The notes beneath the pieces were generated by a model. It saw nothing but the letters and a program-made list of their open reading frames with translations, was not told the DNA's origin and ran no database searches. A program made the position numbers and the translations under genes. DNA of 23,044 nt from JAWXCF01 sp034440515 (GTDB lineage: Bacteria > Bacteroidota > Bacteroidia > CAILMK01): positions 1 to 23,044 of the forward strand of contig JAWXCF010000072.1 of NCBI GenBank assembly GCA_034440515.1, written 5' to 3'. This document shows, in pieces, positions 16,134 through 23,044 of this stretch (its first letter is position 1; every line of letters starts with the position of its first letter).

Positions 16134-16666
16134 TTACCTTAATATTGCTCACTTTGGTTTCCGTTTTAATTACAGTTGCTTGTAAAAAGAACGACGTAAA
16201 TGAAGTAAACCAAAAATCTGTAAAAGAGATACCCAAAGAGGTAAGTACCGATGTTGAAATATTATACTCTGATAGTGGTATAGTTAAAGCTAGATTGAAA
16301 ACTAAAAAAATGATAAGAACACTATCAGACGATCCAACTCTAGAAATGAAAGATGGACTAGTTGTAAAATTCTATGAGGCTGGTTTTGTAGAGAAAAGTA
16401 AATTAACAGCTAATAGAGGCATTAGAAATATTAACACAGGTGTTACAGTTGTCTATGGCGATGTAGTGGTAGGTACACCCAGCGGCGATACGCTAAGCAG
16501 CGAAGAGTTAAATTGGAACCAAGCAAAGGCTGAAGTAAGTACTGATAAAATGGTGAAAATAAAAACCAAAAAAGAAATAATTATTGCTGAGGGCTTTAAA
16601 TCTGATATTGGATTTAAAAACTATGAATTTTATAAGGTACGTGGTCGTGTCCCCTTGAATCCTTAA
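16106..16666 (+). CDS. lptC: LPS export periplasmic protein LptC (lipoprotein form)
   Basis: 186 residues. A basic N-terminus and hydrophobic stretch end in TVAC (Cys26), a lipobox, so the protein is probably a lipoprotein rather than a bitopic LptC as in E. coli. The body has the repetitive beta pattern of the LptA/LptC jelly-roll: VEILYSDSGIVKARLKTKKM, VVKFYEAGFVEKSKLTANRG, VVYGDVVVGTPSGDTLSSEE and LNWNQAKAEVSTDKMVKIKT. LptC passes lipopolysaccharide from the LptBFG transporter to the LptA bridge. It overlaps the upstream barrel gene by 28 bases, implying translational coupling, and is two bases from the CoA-transferase gene. Confidence 0.87.
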   Translation: MVQKKKARVITLILLTLVSVLITVACKKNDVNEVNQKSVKEIPKEVSTDVEILYSDSGIVKARLKTKKMIRTLSDDPTLEMKDGLVVKFYEAGFVEKSKLTANRGIRNINTGVTVVYGDVVVGTPSGDTLSSEELNWNQAKAEVSTDKMVKIKTKKEIIIAEGFKSDIGFKNYEFYKVRGRVPLNP

Positions 16667-16668
16667 TA

Positions 16669-17766
16669 ATGAACCCACTCAATTCAGTATTAACAGGTAT
16701 TAAAGTTGTAGAACTTGCAGGGGTATTAGCTGGGCCAGCCGCAGGTATGTTTCTAGCTGAGCTTGGTGCTGAAGTATTAAAAGTAGAAAACCAAGTTACA
16801 GGTGGGGACGTAACCAGAAATTGGTTGCAATACTCAGAACCACGTAATGATGAAAACATTAGTAGTTATTACGCTTGTGCTAATTGGGGTAAATCTTTAA
16901 TTACATTAGACTTAAATATTGATTCTAACTTCAATACACTTAGAAATTTATTGTCTGAGGCAGATGTATGTATTATGTCATATAAATATGGCGATAGAGA
17001 GAAATTTCAATTAACAGATGAAGACTTACAATTACTTAACCCTAAGTTGATTATTGCATCAGTATCTGGTTACGGTTCAACAGTTAATAGAGTTGGTTAT
17101 GATGCTGTGATACAGGCAGAAAGTGGGTTAATAAGTATAAATGGAATGGATAATGATTCTGTAATGAAGTTACCTGTTGCATTTGTAGATCTTTTTGCAT
17201 CACATCAACTTAGGGAAGGAATTTTATCAGCTATCATACATAGAAATAACACTGGACAAGGTATTTCCTTTAATATTTCACTTTTAGACTCAGCAATAAG
17301 TGCTTTAGCTAATGTTGCATCTGGAGCATTAATGACAGGAAAAGTCCCAAATGCAATGGGTGGTTTACACCCAGGAATAGCCCCGTATGGTGAAATCTTG
17401 CATTTTGAGAACGGCGACAGATATATTTTAGCCATTGGAAATGATAAACAATTTACAGGATTGTGCAGAATAATGGGAATATTTGAGTTAGCCGCCCAAG
17501 ATAAATTTTGTACAAATCAACAAAGAGTTTTGCACAGAGTAGAATTATTAAATCAACTCAATATAGCAGTTTTAACAACAGATTCAGACAAGTTTTATAG
17601 TCATTGCATTGAAAATCAAATACCTGTTGGCAAAATAAAAACTGTGACTGAAGCCTTAGTAATGAGCCAAAATATGATATTGAACCAAGGCAAAAATAAA
17701 AGTGTACGTCAATCTTGCTTTACAGATTCTGACCTTTTAGCCCCGCCAGCACTTATTTCCAAATAG
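16669..17766 (+). CDS. CaiB/BaiF class III CoA-transferase
   Basis: 365 residues, slightly short for the family (usually about 380-400). The N-terminus, IKVVELAGVLAGPAAGMFLAELGAEVLKVE (11-40), is the standard CoA-binding start. Asp174 in PVAFVDLFAS is in the position of the catalytic Asp that forms the glutamyl/aspartyl-CoA intermediate. KGKSLITLDL-like (residues 74-82) and GYGSTVNRVGYDAVIQAESG segments are also conserved. GGLHPGIAPYGEI (about 230-242) corresponds to the flexible glycine-rich loop. The usual Gly after the catalytic Asp region is replaced by Ser (ASHQ). It transfers CoA between carboxylic acids; substrates cannot be read from the sequence. It starts two bases after lptC, so it may be cotranscribed despite an unrelated role. 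Alpha-methylacyl-CoA racemase is an alternative within the same fold. Confidence 0.88.
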   Translation: MNPLNSVLTGIKVVELAGVLAGPAAGMFLAELGAEVLKVENQVTGGDVTRNWLQYSEPRNDENISSYYACANWGKSLITLDLNIDSNFNTLRNLLSEADVCIMSYKYGDREKFQLTDEDLQLLNPKLIIASVSGYGSTVNRVGYDAVIQAESGLISINGMDNDSVMKLPVAFVDLFASHQLREGILSAIIHRNNTGQGISFNISLLDSAISALANVASGALMTGKVPNAMGGLHPGIAPYGEILHFENGDRYILAIGNDKQFTGLCRIMGIFELAAQDKFCTNQQRVLHRVELLNQLNIAVLTTDSDKFYSHCIENQIPVGKIKTVTEALVMSQNMILNQGKNKSVRQSCFTDSDLLAPPALISK

Positions 17767-17866
17767 CTTTATATAGAATGATTCTAAAAATCAAATTTTT
17801 AATAAAAATTATATAATACATACTTCTCTTATCAATTTTATTTAGAATTTTGCACAAACGATTATT

Positions 17867-18268
17867 ATGCACATAATACCGAGTCTAAAAACCTATTATC
17901 TTATTTATACTTTCACCATAATAGGAATGATATTTACCATTATTTATGGTCACCGCAACAATGGAGGGTCAAACATTACAAAACAAAAAGACGGAAGTGA
18001 AGAGACTAGCCTATTTAATAATGCTACTGGCAAAGGGGATGTAGACGTAAGTTCTCCATTTGCTGCTAAGCCTTTAGACTACTCTGAAATGGTAGAGTTA
18101 CACGATCCTAGCCACATTGGTGGACATCACGATGCTGAACATAATAAGGAAAATCTTCACAATGGCGCTGAACATAGTAAAGATGCCAAGCCTAATGACG
18201 GTAAAATGGAACATCACGATGATGCAGATAAAATGAAGCATCAAGAAAAAGATCATAAATCAGAGTAA
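17867..18268 (+). CDS. Membrane-anchored protein with a His-rich tail
   Basis: 133 residues, no recognised family. One hydrophobic segment near the start (YYLIYTFTIIGMIFTIIYG, about 10-28) could be a transmembrane anchor or uncleaved signal. Residues 30-75 are polar. From 76 to the end the sequence is very rich in His, Asp, Glu and Lys, with 11 histidines (79, 83, 87, 88, 92, 98, 103, 116, 117, 125, 130). Such tails often bind Zn, Ni, Cu or Co, so a periplasmic metal-buffering role is possible; this is inference. It follows a 100-base AT-rich spacer with no clear promoter and precedes a lipoprotein gene by 31 bases. The ATG at 17867 is the only sensible start. Confidence 0.7.
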   Translation: MHIIPSLKTYYLIYTFTIIGMIFTIIYGHRNNGGSNITKQKDGSEETSLFNNATGKGDVDVSSPFAAKPLDYSEMVELHDPSHIGGHHDAEHNKENLHNGAEHSKDAKPNDGKMEHHDDADKMKHQEKDHKSE

Positions 18269-18299
18269 CTATTACCTAGTTTCAAGAAAAATATATAAT

Positions 18300-18803
18300 A
18301 TGAGATATATCCTTATCCTTTGTTGTGCTGTCTTAACCACTGTTTTTACAGCGTGTGGTAGCAGAGTAAACAATGCCGAAGAATTAGCCATTCCAATTAT
18401 TAACGCAATTAGAAGTGAAAATGCAAATGCATTAAAATCTATGTTGCCTTCACAAAAAGAATTGGCATCAATCTATAGTGCAAATCCTGAACAACTTGGT
18501 TATGTATATTATAATAAATACTCTTCTGATTATAGAAAGGAATATTTTGAGGGTAAAATGACAGTAAGTATGGACATAATCAAAACCATTTCTAAAAACG
18601 AAGATTTAGATTGGAGTGCTGTTGAATACAGCCGTCCTGTAAAAAAAGATATAAACGATAGCGGTAAAAGCTTTACTCTTGTAACTATACCATTGCATTT
18701 CCCTAAAGGTGACTTTGACCTTACTTATAACGCAGTAAAGGAAAACAACAGGTGGTTCATACTAGAAGACGTAGATATAAAGAAACACGAGGCAGGTAAA
18801 TAA
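18300..18803 (+). CDS. Lipoprotein of unknown function
   Basis: 167 residues. MRYILILCCAVLTTVFTACG has a signal II lipobox with Cys19. The mature part begins with a helix (NAEELAIPIINAIRSENANALKSMLP), then a mixed region, and ends with strands (LDWSAVEYSR, SFTLVTIPLHF, FDLTYNAVKENNRWFILEDV). Helix first, then a curved sheet with a final NRWFILED strand resembles NTF2-like (DUF4878-type) lipoproteins, but this is only a fold-level impression. Probably anchored in the inner or outer membrane. The nuclease gene begins 8 bases after the stop, so coexpression is likely. Confidence 0.75.
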   Translation: MRYILILCCAVLTTVFTACGSRVNNAEELAIPIINAIRSENANALKSMLPSQKELASIYSANPEQLGYVYYNKYSSDYRKEYFEGKMTVSMDIIKTISKNEDLDWSAVEYSRPVKKDINDSGKSFTLVTIPLHFPKGDFDLTYNAVKENNRWFILEDVDIKKHEAGK

Positions 18804-18811
18804 TAGCATTC

Positions 18812-19660
18812 TTGTCTAAAAAATACAAAGTATATAGATGGCTGCCCTTAATAATATTGGCGGCCATTTTTGTGTCTATTCTTATCCTAGTTGGTACTTG
18901 GCGTCAAAATTCAGATATTTCTCATACAGAGTCTAATGGTGGTAGGTCAAAAGAGAACAATATTGCTATAGTTGATGCAGATATTTGGCCAAATGCTAAT
19001 ATTAATACTACTGGCTTTGTTAAGCATTTTGGCTTTAGTCTTGAATATAATGAAGAATTGGAATTACCTAAATGGGTGTATTATAAATTGACTAAAGAAA
19101 TGGTGAAGCGTAAAGTAACAAAACGGGTTGATAACTTTAGAGCAGATCCAGCGGTAAAAACCCAATCAGCCATTCCGCAAGATTATAAATATTCAGGTTT
19201 CGATAGAGGACATCTTTGCCCAGCTGGCGATATGAAGTGGAATAAAAAAGCTATGGATGAATCCTTTCTGATGAGTAATATTTGCCCGCAACTGCACAGT
19301 CTAAATGCTGGGCAATGGGAACAACTGGAAAGTAAAGCCAGAGAATGGGCTGTGCAATTAGGTGAGATTTATATTATTACTGGTCCTATAGTAAATAAAG
19401 GTTACGAAACAATTGGTGAAAATGAAGTTGCAGTACCATCTGCATTTTATAAATTGATTGTTTACAATGCTAAACCTGGCTTATATGCCATTTCATTCAT
19501 TATGGAAAATAAAGCTCTAGGTGGTAACATTTATAACTATTCAGTTCCAATTAATGAGGTAGAAAGACAAACCGGGATTGATTTTTTTAATACACTTAGT
19601 ATTTCTAATCAAGAAATATTAGAAAAATATAATAATACTGAACAATGGAAAGCTTTTTAA
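18812..19660 (+). CDS. Membrane-anchored DNA/RNA non-specific endonuclease (NUC family)
   Basis: 282 residues. FDRGHLCPAGDM (130-141) is the beta-beta-alpha-metal nuclease motif, with His134 as general base. Asn165 in SNICPQLHSLNAGQWEQLE supplies the metal ligand, and ITGPIV and AVPSAFYKLIV follow as in Serratia-type nucleases. A hydrophobic segment (WLPLIILAAIFVSILILVGTW, 10-30) near the N-terminus is an uncleaved signal anchor or a signal peptide, so the enzyme acts outside the cytoplasm, probably degrading extracellular or periplasmic nucleic acid for nutrition. The start is TTG at 18812: an in-frame stop lies 13 bases upstream and the next ATG falls well inside the domain. It follows the lipoprotein by 8 bases. 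Confidence 0.9.
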   Translation: MSKKYKVYRWLPLIILAAIFVSILILVGTWRQNSDISHTESNGGRSKENNIAIVDADIWPNANINTTGFVKHFGFSLEYNEELELPKWVYYKLTKEMVKRKVTKRVDNFRADPAVKTQSAIPQDYKYSGFDRGHLCPAGDMKWNKKAMDESFLMSNICPQLHSLNAGQWEQLESKAREWAVQLGEIYIITGPIVNKGYETIGENEVAVPSAFYKLIVYNAKPGLYAISFIMENKALGGNIYNYSVPINEVERQTGIDFFNTLSISNQEILEKYNNTEQWKAF

Positions 19661-19701
19661 ATTTAGTATTGTAGAACTTTGAAATACACTTTGTAAAATA
19701 T

Positions 19702-20514
19702 ATGAAACTACTTAGACTAATAATCGGAATACTTAGCGTTGTGGCGCTAACAGCCTGCGATAAAGAAGATAGCAGCATTAACATATTTTCACTTGCTGAT
19801 GATAAGCAATTGGGCAATCAATTAGAGCAAGAAATATTAGTTGATCCCAATACTAAATTATTATCAGAATCAACTTATGCTAACGCATATCAGTACCTAA
19901 ACAGAGTTATTAATACAATTTTAGCTACATCACCAGTTAATCACAGAAGTGATTTTGATTGGAAAGCAAGACTAATTCAAGACGACAATATACTAAATGC
20001 ATTTGCTGGACCAGGTGGAAAAATATTTGTTTATACAGGAATTATCAAGTATTTAGAGGCAGAAGATCAATTTGCTGGAGTAATGGGTCACGAAATCGCC
20101 CACGCAGATAGACGACACGTAACTGATGAAATGACCAAAGCTTATGGTCTTCAACTTTTAATACAAGTTACCTTAGGTCAAAACCCTGGAACATTAACAC
20201 AACTTGCTGCAGGTCTAGCAACTCTTAGATTTAGTCGTGGAGCTGAACGTGAGGCTGACGAGTATGGTGTACTATATTTAGATGCTACAAAAAATACGGA
20301 AAACTGGGATAGTAGAGGTGTTGGAGACTTCTTTGCGAAATTATTAGCAGACAGTGCAAGTGGGGCAAATTCTACCCCAGAATTTTTAAGTACTCACCCA
20401 AGCCCAAATAAAAGAGTTGAAGCAGTAAACGCTAAATGGGTAGAATTGGGTAGTAGGCCAGGACAGGATTATAAAGACAGATATATTGACTTTAAAACAA
20501 ATATGATTCCCTAG
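19702..20514 (+). CDS. M48 family metalloprotease, lipoprotein
   Basis: 270 residues. A signal peptide ends in LTAC with lipobox Cys19. HEIAH (130-134) is the zinc site, and the third ligand lies in EREADEYG (Glu184). FAGPGGKIFVYTGII (101-115) before it and STHPSPNKRVEAV (near residue 230) after it are typical of the BepA/LoiP/YfgC group of M48 proteases. These act in the periplasm on misfolded outer-membrane proteins. A TPR domain, present in BepA, is absent, so it resembles LoiP more. A strong terminator follows the stop by 27 bases, marking the end of the transcription unit. Confidence 0.92.
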   Translation: MKLLRLIIGILSVVALTACDKEDSSINIFSLADDKQLGNQLEQEILVDPNTKLLSESTYANAYQYLNRVINTILATSPVNHRSDFDWKARLIQDDNILNAFAGPGGKIFVYTGIIKYLEAEDQFAGVMGHEIAHADRRHVTDEMTKAYGLQLLIQVTLGQNPGTLTQLAAGLATLRFSRGAEREADEYGVLYLDATKNTENWDSRGVGDFFAKLLADSASGANSTPEFLSTHPSPNKRVEAVNAKWVELGSRPGQDYKDRYIDFKTNMIP

Positions 20515-20541
20515 TTTAAATACTAAATCTTTGTTAATATT

Positions 20542-20581
20542 AAAGCCTTTGTTGGAGTTTATCCGACAAAGGCTTTTTTTT
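20542..20581 (+). terminator. Strong intrinsic terminator after the M48 protease gene
   Basis: A 15-bp stem is formed by 20542-20556 and 20562-20576 with one G-U pair. The five-base loop is GTTTA, and the T-run extends to 20581. It starts 27 bases after the protease stop. Confidence 0.92.
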
Positions 20582-20641
20582 GTTTATGAAAACTCACGTT
20601 ATAAAACAGAATAAATTGAATCTTTAGGTATATTTACAATT

Positions 20642-21337
20642 ATGAAAAGAATATCTACACTTTTATTGATTTTAATTGTTACGCTTCTTAGCAGTAGGGT
20701 TGACGCAAAGAATTACACCGTTTCTGGTTCAAAGAACCCTTTTTCTAGCAACATTAATGATTTTGTTGACTTAAAAGTATCTATTAAAAATAATACTGAT
20801 AAAACAATTAAAATGTCATACATCATACTTGAAAATACAGTTACTACTGTTTCAGGATGGAATGTACAATTCTGTGATTTAACAGATTGCCATAGTTCAG
20901 CATTCCCCAGTACTAGAACTGAAAATCTAAATACTGGAAAGACAGGAATTTATAGTGTCGGAGTTACTCCAAACACTACTAAAGGATCAGGTAAAATGAG
21001 AATTGTAGTATTTGAAGAAGGATTTGTGAATGAAGCAGACACATTTAGCTATACATTTTCTACTTCTACCAGTATTTCAAGTCAAAATGCAATTGCTAAC
21101 TTAATTAAACTATTCCCAAGCCCTACTCTGGATATTTTAAATGTTGATGTATCAGCTAATCAAGTGTATAATTACAATGTAGTTAATATAAACGGTCAGT
21201 CAGTAAAAATTGGCAGTATTCAAGCTAATACATCTAAAATTGATGTAGGTAATTTACCGAGTGGAATTTATTTTTTACAATTAGTAGATAGGCAAGGCAT
21301 TATGTCTAGAAATAAGTTTTTGAAAGCTAATAGATAG
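20642..21337 (+). CDS. Secreted protein with C-terminal type IX secretion sorting domain
   Basis: 231 residues. The signal peptide (MKRISTLLLILIVTLLSSRVDA) ends near residue 22. Residues 23-145 form a small beta domain (VDLKVSIKNNTDKTIKMSYI, WNVQFCDLTDCHSS with two cysteines, GKMRIVVFEEGF), probably an immunoglobulin-like fold. The last about 75 residues are a type A T9SS C-terminal domain: LFPSPTLDILNVDV (in place of the commoner YPNPT), VNINGQSVKIGSI, LPSGIYFLQLVD and a final KFLKANR. The protein should cross the outer membrane by the PorSS system, with the domain then cleaved or anchored. It lies between two terminators and so is probably a single-gene unit. The function of the N-terminal domain is unknown. 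Confidence 0.88.
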   Translation: MKRISTLLLILIVTLLSSRVDAKNYTVSGSKNPFSSNINDFVDLKVSIKNNTDKTIKMSYIILENTVTTVSGWNVQFCDLTDCHSSAFPSTRTENLNTGKTGIYSVGVTPNTTKGSGKMRIVVFEEGFVNEADTFSYTFSTSTSISSQNAIANLIKLFPSPTLDILNVDVSANQVYNYNVVNINGQSVKIGSIQANTSKIDVGNLPSGIYFLQLVDRQGIMSRNKFLKANR

Positions 21338-21365
21338 TTTGAAATTCTTAAAAAGAATAATTTAC

Positions 21366-21403
21366 AAAAGGGTTAATGAATGTTATAATTCATTAACCCT
21401 TTT
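21366..21403. terminator. Bidirectional terminator between convergent genes
   Basis: 21366-21381 and 21388-21403 are perfect inverted repeats (16 bp, loop GTTATA), with A's on one arm and T's on the other so that either strand ends in a T-run. It serves the T9SS gene on the plus strand and the DUF885 gene on the minus strand. The DUF885 stop codon (21393-21395) lies inside the right arm. Confidence 0.9.
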
Positions 21404-23044
21404 TATTTTCTTTAATATAGTCATTTACAAGTTCTTCTAGCTTATTTAGTGGTAAAGCACCATTAATCAAAACAACATCGTGAAACTTTCTAATGTCAAA
21501 ATTAGTACCTAATTCCACTTCAGCTTTTTTCCTTAGTGCTAATATTTTGTCTTTCCCTACCATATAGGCTGTTGCCTGGCCTGGCCAAGTAATGTATCGT
21601 TCAATTGCATTTACACATTCACCTGCTGGTTCTGCTGTATTGTTTATAAAATATTGTATCGCTTGATTTCTGTTCCAATGTTTGTAATGAATACCAGGAT
21701 CTACCACACATCTAGCTGCGCGTAGCAATTCCATACTCAATCGTCCAAAGTCAGAATATGTATCCTGGTAGAATCCAATTTCTTTAGGTATATATTCACT
21801 ATATAGACCCCACCCTTCAATATATGCAGTATATGAAGAGAATTTTCTAAATTCTGGTATATTTTGTAGCTCTTGATTTATAGAAATCTGCATATGATGT
21901 CCAGGAATTCCCTCGTGGTACGATAATGCCTCTAACTGATAAACAGGACTTTGATTCATATCAAATAGATTCACATAAAATCTACCAGGAATTTTGCCGT
22001 CTAATGAAGGATGTTCATAGAATGCTGTGCCAGCGCTACTTTCTCTATATTTTTCTACTTGCATTACGATTATTTCTGCTTTTGGCTTGGTTAAAAACAA
22101 TGCATCTAGTTTAGTCCTCATTTCATCTACATATTTAGTTGCCCCTTTAAGGTACTTATCTTTACCCTCTTGAGAGTTTGGATAAAAACTATTTTTATTT
22201 TCTGGTGAGGTCATATATTGAAAGAACGATTGGATGCTACCCTTATAGCCCAGCTTTGTCATTATTACTTTAATTTCAGTATGGATTCTAGCTACTTCTT
22301 TTGTCCCAAAATCAAAAACCTGATCAGGCGTCATATTAGTAGTGGTATAGTCTTGAACCATTAACTTATAGAAAGCATCTCCACTTGGAAAATTCCAAGC
22401 GCCAACAGTCGTATCACTTTTTTTTTCTTGTTCAGTTAATTTATTTATTAACAATTCATACGAAGGCTTCACAAAATTGATTAAAGCCAGACTACAAGAT
22501 TTCATCAAGCTGTCTTTCTTGACATTGCTAAATTTAGTTTTAGAAAGTTTTTCAGTAAAGTCATCCCATATAGGACTTTTGTTATGAGGTGTGAAAGGAT
22601 ATCCGGTTATAATATTTTGGCAAGCCTTAATAACTTTCTGATAAACGAATTTAGCTGGACGAATCTTTAATTTTTCTCTGATGGCTAATTGCTCATTAAT
22701 TAGAGTATCAAAAAGTGGCTTTACTTTTTCTATACGCTTTATATAGTTGACTGCGTCCATCTCAGTCTCAATTAAATGAGAACTAGCTAAAAACGAAGGT
22801 ATAAAAGTGTGAATTCCTTCTTGTGTATTTATCGGCCAAGTGTTAAATCTAAACTCATATTTTTTCAATTCTTGTTTCTTATCATATTCAAACAAGTCAT
22901 AGCTTAATTTGTCTTGTTTATCAAGTTCATTTCTGTCAATTTTAGCTAATACTTTCAGCTCTAGTTCATTTATTTCTTTATCTATCTTTTTTTGCTGGTC
23001 AGATATATTATCCCATCTATTATCATATCTTCTATCTCCAATGC
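21393..23044 (-). CDS. DUF885 family protein, putative zinc metallopeptidase, 5' end outside window
   Basis: 549 residues are in the window. The frame continues without a stop to the right edge, and upstream residues such as IGDRRYDNRWDNIS match the usual DUF885 N-terminus, so an apparent TTG start at 22895 is internal. The family is about 580-600 residues long, so some 35-50 residues including a probable signal peptide lie beyond the edge. Motifs: LSYHEGIPGHHMQISINQEL (HExxxHH type, the likely metal site), YIEGWGLYSEYIPKE, and AARCVVDPGIHYKHWNRNQA. A carboxypeptidase-like activity is suggested by similarity to M32-type folds, but is not proven for most members. The last few codons and the stop lie in the terminator stem. 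Confidence 0.92.
   Translation of the reverse strand, partial: IGDRRYDNRWDNISDQQKKIDKEINELELKVLAKIDRNELDKQDKLSYDLFEYDKKQELKKYEFRFNTWPINTQEGIHTFIPSFLASSHLIETEMDAVNYIKRIEKVKPLFDTLINEQLAIREKLKIRPAKFVYQKVIKACQNIITGYPFTPHNKSPIWDDFTEKLSKTKFSNVKKDSLMKSCSLALINFVKPSYELLINKLTEQEKKSDTTVGAWNFPSGDAFYKLMVQDYTTTNMTPDQVFDFGTKEVARIHTEIKVIMTKLGYKGSIQSFFQYMTSPENKNSFYPNSQEGKDKYLKGATKYVDEMRTKLDALFLTKPKAEIIVMQVEKYRESSAGTAFYEHPSLDGKIPGRFYVNLFDMNQSPVYQLEALSYHEGIPGHHMQISINQELQNIPEFRKFSSYTAYIEGWGLYSEYIPKEIGFYQDTYSDFGRLSMELLRAARCVVDPGIHYKHWNRNQAIQYFINNTAEPAGECVNAIERYITWPGQATAYMVGKDKILALRKKAEVELGTNFDIRKFHDVVLINGALPLNKLEELVNDYIKENKKG

Noticed and set aside
17767..17866. Possible small RNA or promoter in the AT-rich spacer
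   Set aside because: No convincing box, stem or open frame is visible; the composition alone explains the near matches.
20629..20636. TATATTTA as a promoter for the T9SS gene
   Set aside because: The match is imperfect, no TTG lies at a proper distance, and it would be only five bases from the start codon.
22893..22895. TTG start for the DUF885 gene
   Set aside because: The frame stays open to the window edge and the upstream residues match the family, so the gene is cut by the window rather than starting here.

Overview
The window reads as chromosomal, mostly housekeeping DNA from a member of the Bacteroidota. The DNA is AT-rich. It carries a protein with a C-terminal type IX secretion sorting domain, Bacteroidota-type LptC and outer-membrane protein genes next to coaX, a GH3-family protein, and candidate promoter boxes of the TAnnTTTG kind used by the Bacteroidota sigma factor. 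Genes lack clear Shine-Dalgarno sequences, and several start with TTG or GTG. I see no insertion sequence, prophage, CRISPR array or rRNA.

Layout. Bases 1-3604 hold four genes on the minus strand, transcribed in the order pfkA (6-phosphofructokinase), a seven-haem cytochrome c with TPR repeats, a YbgC/FadM-type thioesterase, and the first 65 codons of a YihY/BrkB-family membrane protein that runs off the left edge. A 110-base divergent intergenic region (3605-3714) separates these from a long plus-strand series. That series starts with a tight cluster: GH3-family protein, dxr (MEP isoprenoid pathway), rseP (site-2 protease) and an unrecognised secreted protein. Next come tRNA-Leu(CAA) with a likely terminator, recQ, an unrecognised secreted protein, a Ppx/GppA phosphatase, a multipass membrane protein, a RidA-type protein, a divergent coaX, an outer-membrane beta-barrel protein, lptC and a class III CoA-transferase. 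Bases 17867-21337 carry cell-envelope and exported proteins: a His-rich anchored protein, a lipoprotein, a membrane-anchored DNA/RNA endonuclease, an M48 lipoprotein protease ending in a strong terminator, and the T9SS cargo protein. A perfect bidirectional hairpin separates this last gene from a convergent DUF885 gene that runs off the right edge.

The most striking observation is not a gene. Reading the whole window by eye I find no occurrence of the palindrome CATG, although several dozen would be expected by composition. Other four-base palindromes such as GATC, GTAC, CTAG, TGCA and AGCT are present. His codons followed by a G are always CAC, and no ATG is preceded by C. This is the signature expected of lineage-wide avoidance of a CATG (NlaIII-type) recognition site. 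Two further points deserve checking. CoaX lacks both acidic residues of its central DxGTxxTxD motif. PfkA has GGNG in place of the usual GGDG.
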